Source: Polyangiaceae bacterium (GTDB lineage: Bacteria; Myxococcota_A; Polyangia; Polyangiales; Polyangiaceae). Taken from it: DNA of 64,000 nt. The stretch covers positions 1,533,501-1,597,500 of the forward strand of contig JABTUA010000002.1 in NCBI GenBank assembly GCA_015075635.1, written 5' to 3'. Made by a program: the position numbers and the translations under genes. This document shows, piece after piece, positions 17,162 through 24,905 of this stretch; position 1 is the stretch's first letter; every line of letters starts with the position of its first letter. Below the pieces are notes generated by a model, which saw only the letters and a list, made by a program, of their open reading frames with translations, ran no database searches and was not told the origin of the DNA.

Positions 17162-17959
17162 CTACTTCGATAAGCGCCCGGTGACCACGTAGGGCAACCG
17201 CGTCTCGGCGTCTTCGCCGACGCGGATCGGGATCTCGAACACGGACTCGAGCAGCGCCGCCTCCAGCACCTCCGCCGGCGGTCCATCGGCGCGCACTCGG
17301 CCCTCCGTGAGCAGCACGATGCGATCCGCCCAGCGGGCGGCCGCGGCCAGGTCGTGCATCACGGCGATACACGCGACGCCCCGCTCCACGACCTCACCCT
17401 TCACCAGATCTCCCACGCTCACCGCGTGGCGTGCGTCCAGGTGCGCCGCTGGCTCGTCGAGCAGCAGCACCCTCGGCTCCTGCGCCAGCGCTCGGGCGAT
17501 GGTCACCCGGCGCCGCTCGCCCCCGGAGAGCTCCGCGACCCGCCGGCTCCCGAGCCCCGCGATGTCGCAGCGCGAGAGGGCGCGCTCGACCGCCCGCTCG
17601 TCCTCGGGCCGCGCCCACAAGAGGCCCGATTGGTGCGGCGCCCGGCCCATGGTCACCACGTCGCGCACGCTGAACCCGAACGCCACGTCGCTGTCCTGCG
17701 GCACCACCCCGAGCACCCGCGCGATCTCCGCCCGAGACAGCGTCGTGAGATCGCGACCCGACAGAAGCACAGCCCCAGCGTCCGGCGCGAGGGTGCCCGC
17801 CAGCACGCGCATCAGCGTGGATTTCCCCGCCCCGTTGGGGCCGAGCACGGCGACCAGCTCGCCGGCGCGAGCCGCGATCGACACCTCCGAGAGCACGCGC
17901 GAACGCCCGTAGCCCGCGCTCACCGCGCGCGCTTCGATGGCCGGCGTCACGTCGCTCAC
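17162..17959 (-). CDS. ABC transporter ATP-binding protein, FecE/BtuD/HmuV type
   Basis: A 265-residue cytoplasmic ATPase of the iron-siderophore/cobalamin importer class. It has Walker A GPNGAGKST, a Q-loop (VVPQDS), signature LSGGERRR, Walker B LLLDEP and the switch His in VMHD. Its permease and binding protein are not next to it; the next gene on the strand is the NuoH-like gene 43 bases downstream, so the ATPase may be co-transcribed with that module by chance or by function. The start is taken as the GTG at 17959; the ORF to 18055 would overlap the divergent SUKH gene. Confidence 0.88.
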   Translation of the reverse strand: MSDVTPAIEARAVSAGYGRSRVLSEVSIAARAGELVAVLGPNGAGKSTLMRVLAGTLAPDAGAVLLSGRDLTTLSRAEIARVLGVVPQDSDVAFGFSVRDVVTMGRAPHQSGLLWARPEDERAVERALSRCDIAGLGSRRVAELSGGERRRVTIARALAQEPRVLLLDEPAAHLDARHAVSVGDLVKGEVVERGVACIAVMHDLAAAARWADRIVLLTEGRVRADGPPAEVLEAALLESVFEIPIRVGEDAETRLPYVVTGRLSK

Positions 17960-18023
17960 CCGAGTCAGCTTAGTCCCACTTTCTGGGCCGACGTGCGGCC
18001 GTGCGCGTAGGTTCGGCTCCGCC

Positions 18024-18566
18024 ATGGCCGACTTCCGCATCCTGCTCCGGGACATCCAGCGAGTTCAGCGCGAGATCCTGCGCATCGCGCCCTACCGAGA
18101 CTTCGGCCTGAAGCCGAACCCGGCCGCCACCGGCGCCGCGATCGTCGCCGCCGAGCAGCGCCTGGGTCGCGCGCTGCCGCCGAGCTACCGCGAGTTCCTG
18201 ATGCTCCACGACGGCTGGTCGCGCTTCTACGACGGCGCCACGTTGCTCGGCGCCGCCAGCTTGGGTCAACGCGTCCACGCCGACGCGGCGCGCGCGACCT
18301 TCGAGGCCGCCGAAACGCCGGTTCCGGACTACGGCCCGCCGTCGCGCACTCGGCCCCGCCTGCTCATCCCCTTCGGCATCGATCCCGGTGCGACCACCCT
18401 GTTCGTGTTCAACCCCGCCAACGTCGACGCCCGGGGCGAGATGGAAGTCATCGCCTGGATCAACGAGATCGGGCTCCGGCGCTCCAGCTTCCGAGACTTC
18501 CTGGAGATGATCTGCGAGCTCTGCCAGGCCGAGCTCGACTCGTCCCGGGACCGGGTCTCCCCCTGA
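18024..18566 (+). CDS. SMI1/KNR4 (SUKH) family protein
   Basis: A 180-residue soluble protein. The SUKH core is seen at about residues 40-150: AEQRLGRALPPSYREFLMLHDGWS, followed by LLIPFGID and later the FRDFLEMI helix. SUKH proteins often act as immunity proteins against contact-dependent toxins, but others are housekeeping. No toxin gene is adjacent. The ATG at 18024 is divergent from the ABC ATPase. Confidence 0.75.
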   Translation: MADFRILLRDIQRVQREILRIAPYRDFGLKPNPAATGAAIVAAEQRLGRALPPSYREFLMLHDGWSRFYDGATLLGAASLGQRVHADAARATFEAAETPVPDYGPPSRTRPRLLIPFGIDPGATTLFVFNPANVDARGEMEVIAWINEIGLRRSSFRDFLEMICELCQAELDSSRDRVSP

Positions 18567-18621
18567 GCGCAGAAAATTCCGGGTTTACCCGGGCTTGACG
18601 CTCTGCGGCATCCTTGCTTCC

Positions 18622-19218
18622 ATGGGGCAGGAGCAGATGTCGACCGAGGGCACAGAAGAAGGCGTCCCGGCGGAGCGGCGCGTCATCAAGCGTTATTCCA
18701 ACCGCAAGCTCTACGACACGAAGGACAGCCGGTACGTCACGCTGCTCCAGATCGCCGAAATGGTGCGGGCGGGGGAAGACGTCCAGATCATCGACAACGC
18801 GAGCAAGGAAGACAAAACCGACGTCACCCTCGCGCTGATCATCTCGGAGGAGCTGAAAGCGCGGCCGCGCGGCATCCCGCTCACGACCCTCAAGGCGCTG
18901 ATCCGTCATCGCGGCGAGAAGCTCTTGTCGTCGCTCAGGGAGGGCCCCATCGGGCGTCTCATCCCCAAGGAAGGGGGCGCTTCCAGTGAGCCTCCGCCCC
19001 CGCCGCCCGAGCCGGAGGAAGACGTGACCGACAAAGACCAGAACAAAGGCTTCCGCGCGACCATCGAGCAGTGGCAGCACACCGTGGACGAGCGCATCCG
19101 CGCGGTATTGCCTAGCTTTTCTGCCTTCAGCGAGCTCCAGGCGGAGGTCAAACGGCTCTCGGAGCGGCTCGACGCCCTCGAAAAACGCCTCGACAGCTCG
19201 AGCGGTCGCAAGGAATAG
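18622..19218 (+). CDS. PhaR-like polyhydroxyalkanoate synthesis regulator
   Basis: A 198-residue protein whose N-terminal domain (about residues 22-85) matches the PHB/PHA accumulation regulator DNA-binding domain: IKRYSNRKLYDTKDSRYVTL. PhaR represses phasin and its own gene and senses PHA granules. A Pro-rich linker (~125-140) and a C-terminal coiled coil (ELQAEVKRLSERLDALEKRL) follow, which could mediate granule binding or oligomerisation. No pha synthesis genes are next to it. The start at 18622 is preferred over the longer GTG-type ORF from 18595. Confidence 0.82.
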   Translation: MGQEQMSTEGTEEGVPAERRVIKRYSNRKLYDTKDSRYVTLLQIAEMVRAGEDVQIIDNASKEDKTDVTLALIISEELKARPRGIPLTTLKALIRHRGEKLLSSLREGPIGRLIPKEGGASSEPPPPPPEPEEDVTDKDQNKGFRATIEQWQHTVDERIRAVLPSFSAFSELQAEVKRLSERLDALEKRLDSSSGRKE

Positions 19219-19250
19219 ACCCCATACTCCCCCGGTTGGAAGCGTAACCG

Positions 19251-19913
19251 GTGAAGCTCTTTTCTTCTTCTTCGAGGCCGAAGTCGGCGTCCACCGCGGA
19301 GTTCGAGCGCGAGGCGGTGCAGCACTTGGGCGCGCTGCTGGCGGTGGCCACGCGCATGACCCGCAACGCGACGGAGGCGGAGGACCTGGTGCAGGACACC
19401 CTGGTCAAGGCGATGCGCGCCCGCGAGCAGTTCGAGGCGGGCACCAACATGCGCGCCTGGCTCTTGCGCATCCTGACCAACACCTTCATCAACCGCTACC
19501 GCCGCGGCGGGCTCGAGAAGGCCGTGCTCGAAGGCCCGGACGCCGACCCGCTCGCGGACGGTTGGGTCAGCGCTTCGACCATGGCGTCGATGCGCGACCC
19601 GGAGTCCGCGGCGCTGCGCCCGGTGCTCGAAGCCGAGATCCGAACCGCCCTCGACGAGCTGCCGGAAGAGTTCCGCCTGGCGGTTGTTCTCGCAGATGTG
19701 GAAGAGCTGTCGTACCGCGAGATCGCAGATATCATGGGATGCCCCATCGGCACCGTCATGTCGCGCTTGCATCGTGGACGCCGCTTGCTGAAGTCCCGCC
19801 TCTACGAGCACGCGCTCGACATGGGAATCGTCAGCCCGGAGTCGGCTGTGGGACAGCGTGAAGAGCCCGTGAGCTTGGCGGCCTACCGCGCCAAGAAGGG
19901 GGCAGCGAGATGA
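19251..19913 (+). CDS. ECF RNA polymerase sigma factor
   Basis: A 220-residue extracytoplasmic-function sigma factor from a GTG at 19251. Region 2 spans about residues 20-90 (RNATEAEDLVQDTLVKAMR, NMRAWLLRILTN), and region 4 about 135-190 (ALDELPEEFRLAVVLADVEELSYREIADIMGCPIGTVMSRLHRGRR). The four-base overlap with the next gene, a predicted zinc anti-sigma factor, points to a classical sigma/anti-sigma pair. The stress sensed is unknown, but redox is plausible from the His-Cys partner. Confidence 0.93.
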   Translation: MKLFSSSSRPKSASTAEFEREAVQHLGALLAVATRMTRNATEAEDLVQDTLVKAMRAREQFEAGTNMRAWLLRILTNTFINRYRRGGLEKAVLEGPDADPLADGWVSASTMASMRDPESAALRPVLEAEIRTALDELPEEFRLAVVLADVEELSYREIADIMGCPIGTVMSRLHRGRRLLKSRLYEHALDMGIVSPESAVGQREEPVSLAAYRAKKGAAR

Positions 19914-20773
19914 GCTCTCCCTGTCGCCGCGCGGCGCCGCTGCTCGAGCCATTCTCCGACGGCGAGCTGGCCGCGGACCGGGTCGTCGAGGTGGAGACGC
20001 ACATCGCGGACTGCGCGTGCTGTCGTGAGTCCGTCGAGCTCAACCAGTCGCTGAAGCTGAGCCTGCGCCGCGCCGTGCAGGCGGAAGCCGAGCCGTCCTC
20101 CGAATTCGCCGAGCGCGTCGCGCGAGCTCTCAGCGCCGAGCGCGAGCGACAGGAAGCGCGGGAGGAGCGCCGAGAGGCCCAGGAGCGAGGCAGGCCGCTG
20201 GCCTGGCGCTTCATCGTGCCGGTCGCCGCGGCCGCCGGCGCCACGCTGGCGTGGGGCGCGCTGGAGCAGCAGGGCAAGGCCCCAGGCTACGAAGGCGGCG
20301 TCTCCACCAACATGGCGACCAGCACGCCGGTGGTGACCGCCTCGCTCGAGCAGATGGTGGACGAGTTCGTCAGCCACCACGCGCAGTCGAAGGACCCCGA
20401 GGTGATGGAGCCTTCGATGGTGAACAAGCTGGAGCCGGAGGTCGGCGTGCCGGTGCGCGTGCCCAGCCTGCAGCAGTACGGCCTGCGCTGGGAGGGCGCC
20501 AGCGTCGTCCCCGTGCGCCAGCTCAACCAGCGCGCGGCGTCGCTCCGCTACACCTTCGACGGCCATCGCGTCACGCTCTACGTGTACAACTCCGCGCGGT
20601 TCCCGCTGCGCGCGACGCTCGAGCCCCGCGTGGTGCGCAACACGCCCGTGTACGTCGGCTCGCGCCGCGGCTACAGCGTCGCCGCCGTCGAGAAGCGCGG
20701 CGTCGGCTACGCCGTGGCCACCGACCTCGACGACCGCGAGAGCGCGGAGCTGGTCGTGGCGTCGATGCACTGA
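19910..20773 (+). CDS. Zinc-type anti-sigma factor with C-terminal extracytoplasmic domain
   Basis: A 287-residue protein. The N-terminal 50 residues contain a ZAS/zf-HC2 motif, HIADCACC (HxxxCxxC), which would bind zinc and hold the sigma factor. A single membrane segment follows at about residue 100-115 (FIVPVAAAAGATLAWGAL), then a ~170-residue exported domain of unknown fold. It overlaps the sigma factor gene by four bases, so it is coupled. Signal release would occur by thiol oxidation or by regulated proteolysis; the sequence does not say which. Confidence 0.85.
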   Translation: MSSPCRRAAPLLEPFSDGELAADRVVEVETHIADCACCRESVELNQSLKLSLRRAVQAEAEPSSEFAERVARALSAERERQEAREERREAQERGRPLAWRFIVPVAAAAGATLAWGALEQQGKAPGYEGGVSTNMATSTPVVTASLEQMVDEFVSHHAQSKDPEVMEPSMVNKLEPEVGVPVRVPSLQQYGLRWEGASVVPVRQLNQRAASLRYTFDGHRVTLYVYNSARFPLRATLEPRVVRNTPVYVGSRRGYSVAAVEKRGVGYAVATDLDDRESAELVVASMH

Positions 20774-20807
20774 CCCTGCCCCCCCTCGCCTCGCTGCGCT
20801 CGGCGGT

Positions 20808-20842
20808 CCCCCCCAAATTCGCGCTGCGCGCGAATGGGGGGG
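20808..20842. terminator. Strong GC hairpin after the anti-sigma gene
   Basis: Seven C at 20808-20814 pair with seven G at 20836-20842, and ATTCGCG (20817-20823) pairs with CGCGAAT (20829-20835) around a 5-base loop. There is no T-run on the plus strand, so it may act as a weak or factor-dependent terminator. The rest of 20774-21087 holds no gene that I can support. Confidence 0.5.
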
Positions 20843-21087
20843 ACGGGCCCCTCCGAGTGTGATGGCGCCGCTCTGACTCGAGGCGAGCGGCACGCGTGTT
20901 CCTCGGCCCGGCGCGGCGGTCGGGCTCCGCTCGTCGGCGCACGCTCTGCGCCACGCCGCGTACCTTCGCGCGAGGTGAGCTCGAGTCGCGCGCGACGCAA
21001 GACGCGAGTGCAACTCGGGCGGCGTGTCACAGATCGTGCGCCCTGGGTCGCGAAGCCCTCCCACCACGCCGGGCCTCGGAGGAACCC

Positions 21088-21459
21088 ATGTCCGCTCGCC
21101 AACTCGCTCAGCTTCGTCGCCAAGAGCTCATGTCCGCGCGCGCCGCCGGCATGCGGGCGGCGCCCACCCGGTCGGAGGCGGCGCTGTGGCGCGAGCTCCG
21201 GGCCGGCAAGCTCGGGGTCGAGGTCCGCCGCCAGGTGGTGCTCGGCGAATTCATCGCCGACTTCGTCGTGCCTTCGGCGCGGCTCGTCATCGAGGTGGAC
21301 GGCGGCTACCACCGAAGGCGCGCCACCGCGGACGCCCGGCGCGACCGCAAGCTCGCGAAGATGGGCTACCGGGTGCTGCGCATCGACGCCGGCCTGGTGA
21401 TGCGCGCGCTGCCGGAGGCGCTGGCGCGAGTCCGCGATGCGCTATCGAGTTCCGCATAA
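21088..21459 (+). CDS. DUF559 endonuclease-domain protein
   Basis: A 123-residue protein of the DUF559 family, which is related to very-short-patch-repair endonucleases. The core motif FIADFVVPSARLVIEVDGGYH holds the metal-binding Asp and Glu of the nuclease fold, and DRKLAKMGYRVLRI follows. Small DUF559 proteins are frequent solitary genes in bacterial genomes with no settled role. The ATG at 21088 starts the domain. It is the last ordinary gene before the attC array. Confidence 0.8.
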   Translation: MSARQLAQLRRQELMSARAAGMRAAPTRSEAALWRELRAGKLGVEVRRQVVLGEFIADFVVPSARLVIEVDGGYHRRRATADARRDRKLAKMGYRVLRIDAGLVMRALPEALARVRDALSSSA

Positions 21460-21527
21460 TGCCAAGGCCGCGCAAGCGAAGTGCGCGACAAGACAGAGGA
21501 TCGCGGTTCCGGGTCGCCTGGTTATCC

Positions 21528-21885
21528 AGCCACGCATAACGGAGGGGCGGGGTTGTGATCGTGGAGGTCCGCGAGGACGCTTCGCGGCATAATGGTATTC
21601 AACCGTCGCACCTTCGCTTGTGGGCAGCGCTTCCAAGCCCCAACCGCCGTGCGCACTGATGACGACGGAAGCCTCTCACGCGTACCCACGCGTCTCGCCG
21701 AGCCCCGACCGTGATCGCTCTCGACGCGATGGCGACTGACGACGCGCTGCATCCGCGACCCCACGCGCCATGCGGCCTGTCGTGCCCACGAAGAGTCCCG
21801 CGTCGCGGCCGAGCTCCGAGCTCGCGACGTCGCGCTCCGCCGCGAGCAGGCAACTGTCCCAACCAGAACCACAGTGCCCTCCGTT
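21528..21885 (+). other. Cassette 1 with no convincing gene
   Basis: This 358-base cassette body lies between a solitary R'-like GTTATCC and the first complete attC. Reading frames exist on both strands but are compositionally poor or run through the attC site. A short plus-strand frame (21555 to about 21660) is too small to judge. I see no RNA or promoter that I can name. Confidence 0.4.
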
Positions 21886-22053
21886 GCATAACTGGGCGTT
21901 TCACCCGCCGAACGCCGGCCATGGCTCGCTTCACCGTCCGTTCCGCGCCGGCGGGCGAAGACACTGTCTTCGGCGCTCGCCCGCCGCTGCAGCGCCTCGC
22001 TCTCTGTTAAACTCTGGAGCCGGCGTTCGCGGGTGAACGCCAATTCGTTATGC
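21886..22053 (+). repeat. attC site 1
   Basis: R'' GCATAAC at 21886-21892 and R' GTTATGC at 22047-22053 are exact complements. The inner arms (CACCCGCCGAACGCCGG and GGCGTTCGCGGGTGAACGCC) are complementary apart from single extra bases, which is the feature that sets the recombined strand in attC sites. Length 168. Confidence 0.85.
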
Positions 22054-22090
22054 AAGCCCCTGCACGCGCTGCCGCCCGCTGCGGAGCGGA

Positions 22091-22606
22091 ATGTCGGTAG
22101 CGGATCGGTGGTTGCCCTGCGTGCGTCCGACTTTGCTTGCCGTCCTCGCTCCGTTCGTAGTCCCCGTTACAGATCCGCCCAACTCTCTTGAGCCGGACGC
22201 GCCGGGTTCGAACATCGAGGTCTTCCACCAAGAAAAGCGCACTGTTGGCTGCTCGTTACGCAGAGACTTCTGCTGGGCCAAACGCGCAGATTCCCGTACG
22301 ACAGCCCTGACCCTGCGCTTCCTTCCGGTCTCGGTGCCGCGGCCCGGAACAAAGGACCTGCGCCAACCCGTATCGTTGACCCTCACGGCCAGCGAGAAGC
22401 TCGCCGTTGCACGGCTCCGACTCGCTCCGGGACTTTGGGACGTTGAAACGCCAGCTTCTTCGCCAAGGCGACTCTCCCTCAAGGACGGCGAAGACCATGC
22501 GCTAGGCATCATTACCCTCCTCGGCACGTGCGTTTTCATGGCCGACCACTCGTGCGAACTTCGCGCCAGCACGGTGATGCGGATCGTCCGTGTCGATGGA
22601 GACTAG
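22091..22606 (+). CDS. Cassette-encoded secreted protein, unknown family
   Basis: A 171-residue protein with a hydrophobic N-terminus (TLLAVLAPFVVPV) that could be a signal peptide. The body is beta-rich and carries the block ARLRLAPGLWDVETP and, near the end, LGTCVFMADHSCEL. It is a paralog of the protein encoded on the opposite strand at 23035-23580: both share VPRPGTKDLRQP/IPAPRLGQKDVRRP-like, LRLAPG.W, RRLSLKDGEDHAL/RRIGLQGGDALSL-like stretches and a Cys pair near the C-terminus. It fills the cassette between attC sites 1 and 2. Function unknown. Confidence 0.7.
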   Translation: MSVADRWLPCVRPTLLAVLAPFVVPVTDPPNSLEPDAPGSNIEVFHQEKRTVGCSLRRDFCWAKRADSRTTALTLRFLPVSVPRPGTKDLRQPVSLTLTASEKLAVARLRLAPGLWDVETPASSPRRLSLKDGEDHALGIITLLGTCVFMADHSCELRASTVMRIVRVDGD

Positions 22607-22624
22607 AGACGCTTGCGCCGCACG

Positions 22625-22788
22625 TTGCAACTGGCCGTTCCACCCGCCGAACGCCGGCCTCGCCGGCTTCACCGTGCGTTCCGCGTCGCGGGCGCTCTCT
22701 CTGTCTGCGGCATTGCGCCCGCTCTACTGCGCCACGCGATCTGGTACGATGATCTCCGGCGTTCGCGGGTGAACGCCGTTCGTTATAC
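22625..22788 (+). repeat. attC site 2
   Basis: R'' TTGCAAC (22625-22631) and R' GTTATAC (22782-22788) enclose the shared inner arms CACCCGCCGAACGCCGG and GGCGTTCGCGGGTGAACGCC. The outer pair is imperfect. Length 164. Confidence 0.75.
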
Positions 22789-22944
22789 CGCTGTTTTCCG
22801 ACCGAAAACGCTCACGCAAGATCACCAACGCCCCGCCTGTCTCGTGCTCCGCAGTGTGGGCGAACTCGGCCGGCGCAACCTCAGCCGTGGTGGCGGTTGC
22901 AGGCCGCCGGGCGGTGCTGGATGATCACCCGGGCGTGCAACCAG

Positions 22945-23025
22945 ATCGATTCCCGCCCGCGGAAGCGGAACGGACGGTGAAACTCGCCACTACCGGCGTT
23001 CGGCGGGTGCAACGGCCAGTTATGC
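22945..23025 (-). repeat. Inverted partial attC site
   Basis: On the minus strand the sequence starts with R'' GCATAAC (23025-23019) and continues into CACCCGCCGAACGCCGG and a TTTCACCGTCCGTTCCGC block, as at the left ends of the other sites. A matching right arm is not evident further along, so the site is probably broken. Its orientation is opposite to its neighbours. The stretch 22789-22944 holds no recognisable gene. Confidence 0.65.
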
Positions 23026-23034
23026 AGTGCGCGG

Positions 23035-23580
23035 TCATGGGGGCTGGATCCAGCGCCACATGAAGTCACGCTGAAAGAGGCAAGTCCGCTCGCTGCGCAC
23101 GCACATGCCGATGAGCGTCCATACTTCGAGACTGAGTGCGTCACCGCCTTGCAGACCAATGCGCCGTGTGCGCCCGCGGTGGACTCGAAGCTCCCAGGTA
23201 CCGGGAGCGAGCCGGAGCTCCGCACGACTGGGAGCACGGCCCGCGGGAATGCTGATGGCCTTGGGTCGACGAACGTCCTTCTGCCCGAGCCGCGGAGCGG
23301 GAATTGGTACGGCCTCGAGTTGGAGCGCGGTGACGATCGGCTGGCGAAGGTAGGAAGGCCAGCAGTTGTCGCTGCGGCCGTCTCCGCACCGGCGAGCACG
23401 CCGCTCCGTGTGCTCGAAGACGAGGCGCGCGGACTCCCCCGGCGATTCGAAGGACGTCGGCGGATTTGCCAGGTCGACTGGTGTGCTTGCGGCGAGGGCA
23501 AGAGTCGGAACTGAGCAGCACAGCATAAGGCGCGCGGGGGCAAACACTGATGGCGTCAACCCGGCGCCGGACAGACGCAT
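23035..23580 (-). CDS. Cassette-encoded secreted protein, paralog in inverted orientation
   Basis: A 181-residue protein with an N-terminal signal-like segment (LMLCCSVPTLALA). It shares its layout with the protein at 22091-22606, including AELRLAPGTWELRV, a RRIGLQGGDALSLEVW stretch and a terminal Cys pair, so both come from one family. The gene is read from the minus strand and, with the inverted partial attC just downstream, forms a flipped cassette. Alternative ATGs lie within the first 20 codons. The family is not one I know. Confidence 0.65.
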   Translation of the reverse strand: MRLSGAGLTPSVFAPARLMLCCSVPTLALAASTPVDLANPPTSFESPGESARLVFEHTERRARRCGDGRSDNCWPSYLRQPIVTALQLEAVPIPAPRLGQKDVRRPKAISIPAGRAPSRAELRLAPGTWELRVHRGRTRRIGLQGGDALSLEVWTLIGMCVRSERTCLFQRDFMWRWIQPP

Positions 23581-23590
23581 TCCCCAAGCT

Positions 23591-23793
23591 GCATAACTGC
23601 CGTTCCACCCGCCGAACGCCGGCCATAGCGAGTTTCACCGTCCGTTCCGCGCCCGCGGGCGACACACTGATGCGGCACGCGCCCGCCGGTGGTGCGGATC
23701 GTCCGGCGGCTCACGCGGAAGGGCCAACTACGTCGCCGGGGCGGGACGCCCAGAATTCCGCGCTTTCAGGTGCCCGCTAACATCCCGTTATCC
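23591..23793 (+). repeat. attC site 3, degenerate right half
   Basis: A clean left end, GCATAAC at 23591-23597, is followed by the shared left arm CACCCGCCGAACGCCGG. The right arm is not conserved. A GTTATCC at 23787-23793 can serve as R'. It is followed by CAGCCGC, nearly as at 21528 where the other GTTATCC lies. The pairing of these two ends is inferred. Confidence 0.55.
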
Positions 23794-24026
23794 AGCCGCA
23801 CTTTTGCGCGCTGTCATGCAGCGCCGCCGACCCACGGCGCCTTGCCCGCGGTTGAAGGCGAACGTCCCTTACGCGTTCCCACGCGTCTCTATCAGCCCGG
23901 AGGTCTTGCCGCTGGTGGCGGTGCCGCCAGTACCGTACCGGCGCTGCTCGCGGTCCATCACGCTGTCGCCCGTTTCACCGTCAGGATCCGACGAAGCACG
24001 GACCTTCACCGTCGATTTTCAACGCT
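23794..24026 (+). other. Cassette without a supported gene
   Basis: This 233-base body between two attC-like sites contains only a plus-strand frame that runs on into the next attC. The composition is Pro/Arg/Val-rich and does not look like a folded protein. It may be a non-coding or decayed cassette. Confidence 0.35.
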
Positions 24027-24175
24027 GGCTAACTCGACGTTGCACCCGCCGAACGCCGGCCATGCCGAGTTTCACCGTCCGTTCCGCTCCGGCGGGCGAC
24101 CATTGTGATGCGGCACTCGCCCGCCTCTGCGGCGCCTTGCCGACTGACGACTTGACGCTCGGCGTTCGCGGGTGA
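24027..24175 (+). repeat. attC site 4, right end lost
   Basis: Left end CTAACTCGACG with the arm CACCCGCCGAACGCCGG, and the right arm GGCGTTCGCGGGTGAA at 24161-24176. The terminal GTTRRRY is missing because the sequence changes to the toxin-antitoxin promoter region. It probably can no longer recombine. Confidence 0.65.
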
Positions 24176-24239
24176 AGGTGTGTCTCCTTAGACCGACGAA
24201 GGGGACGACAGAGGCCCCTGTGGCGACTTGCATGGCGAA

Positions 24240-24255
24240 TCCTACTCTGGTAGGA
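24240..24255. promoter_or_regulatory. Palindromic operator candidate of the antitoxin-toxin pair
   Basis: TCCTAC and GTAGGA form a perfect 6-bp inverted repeat with a 4-base spacer, ending 7 bases before the GTG start of the antitoxin gene. A palindrome in this place is the usual target for autorepression by a ribbon-helix-helix or similar antitoxin. Confidence 0.55.
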
Positions 24256-24262
24256 ATCACCT

Positions 24263-24493
24263 GTGGCGGAGACAGCTGCAGCCAAGCTCTCAGTGAGCGT
24301 CCCTAGCGACCTGGCGAAGGCGGTACGGCGACGGGTCGGGCCTCGCGGGCTTTCGGGGTTCGTTGCGCGTGCCATCGCGCACGAGCTTGAGCGCGAACAA
24401 CTCGGGGCGTTCTTGGTTGAGCTCGATCGGGACCTCGGCTCGCTCCCGAAGGCAACCCTCTCCAGCGCTCGCAGAGCATGGCCGAAGCGCTGA
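24263..24493 (+). CDS. Antitoxin, likely ribbon-helix-helix type
   Basis: A 76-residue protein from a GTG at 24263. The N-terminal strand and helices (KLSVSVPSDLAKAVRRRVGPRGLSGFVARAIAHELER) fit a ribbon-helix-helix DNA-binding fold. The C-terminal ~30 residues would cover the toxin. It overlaps the PIN toxin gene by 16 bases. A palindrome lies just upstream. It would neutralise the toxin and repress the promoter. Confidence 0.75.
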   Translation: MAETAAAKLSVSVPSDLAKAVRRRVGPRGLSGFVARAIAHELEREQLGAFLVELDRDLGSLPKATLSSARRAWPKR

Positions 24494-24894
24494 TTCTGGA
24501 TTCGGAGGCGGTCAACGCGCTGGCAAATGCGACCGAGCGCGGCGTGCTGGCGGAGAGAGCCCGAGCCATCCTCACCGTGGCGTATGAACGTGGCGCGCTC
24601 GTCCGCGTCCCCGCACCCGTACTCGCTGAAGTGTGCCGAGGCCCTCGGTACGACCCTCCCATTGACCACCTCCTCGCCTCTCGGGGGATCGTCGTTTGTG
24701 ACCTTACCCAGACGGTCGCCAAGCGGGCAGGCCATCTGCTAGGACGCGCCAAGCTCTCCTCCGCCCACGCTGTGGACGCGTTCGTCGTGGCAACCGCGCT
24801 ACTCTTCGACGCTTCCGTGATCGCGACCGGAAACCCCTCGGACATGCGGCGGCTTGCTTCGCCCTTCAAGCAAATTCGAATTTTCGCCATCTAG
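24478..24894 (+). CDS. PIN-domain toxin
   Basis: A 138-residue PIN-like ribonuclease. Acidic residues of the active site are visible in ILDSEAVNAL near the N-terminus, PVLAEVCRG in the middle and HAVDAFVVATALLF in the C-terminal part, followed by VIATGNPSDMRRL. It cleaves RNA when free of the antitoxin. The ATG at 24478 lies inside the antitoxin gene. The pair forms a cassette between attC sites 4 and 5, as is common for modules that stabilise integron arrays. Confidence 0.8.
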   Translation: MAEALILDSEAVNALANATERGVLAERARAILTVAYERGALVRVPAPVLAEVCRGPRYDPPIDHLLASRGIVVCDLTQTVAKRAGHLLGRAKLSSAHAVDAFVVATALLFDASVIATGNPSDMRRLASPFKQIRIFAI

Positions 24895-24905
24895 CACGCG
24901 CCGCT

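Noticed and set aside
15262..17184. Long plus-strand ORF opposite the NuoH-like gene
   Set aside because: Gln/His/Arg-rich translation with no domain; it mirrors the high-GC codon pattern of the real gene.
20808..20842. CRISPR or IS terminal repeat
   Set aside because: A single GC hairpin without spacing, repetition or a transposase; better explained as a terminator.
21522..22055. Minus-strand ORF through cassette 1 and attC1
   Set aside because: Its translation contains the recurring attC-derived ERTVK..MAGVRRV-type phrase that appears wherever a site is read in this frame; it is a site translated by chance.
22881..23543. Longer minus-strand ORF overlapping the cassette gene at 23035
   Set aside because: Uses another frame and runs into the inverted attC; the frame of 23035-23580 shows the paralogous protein.
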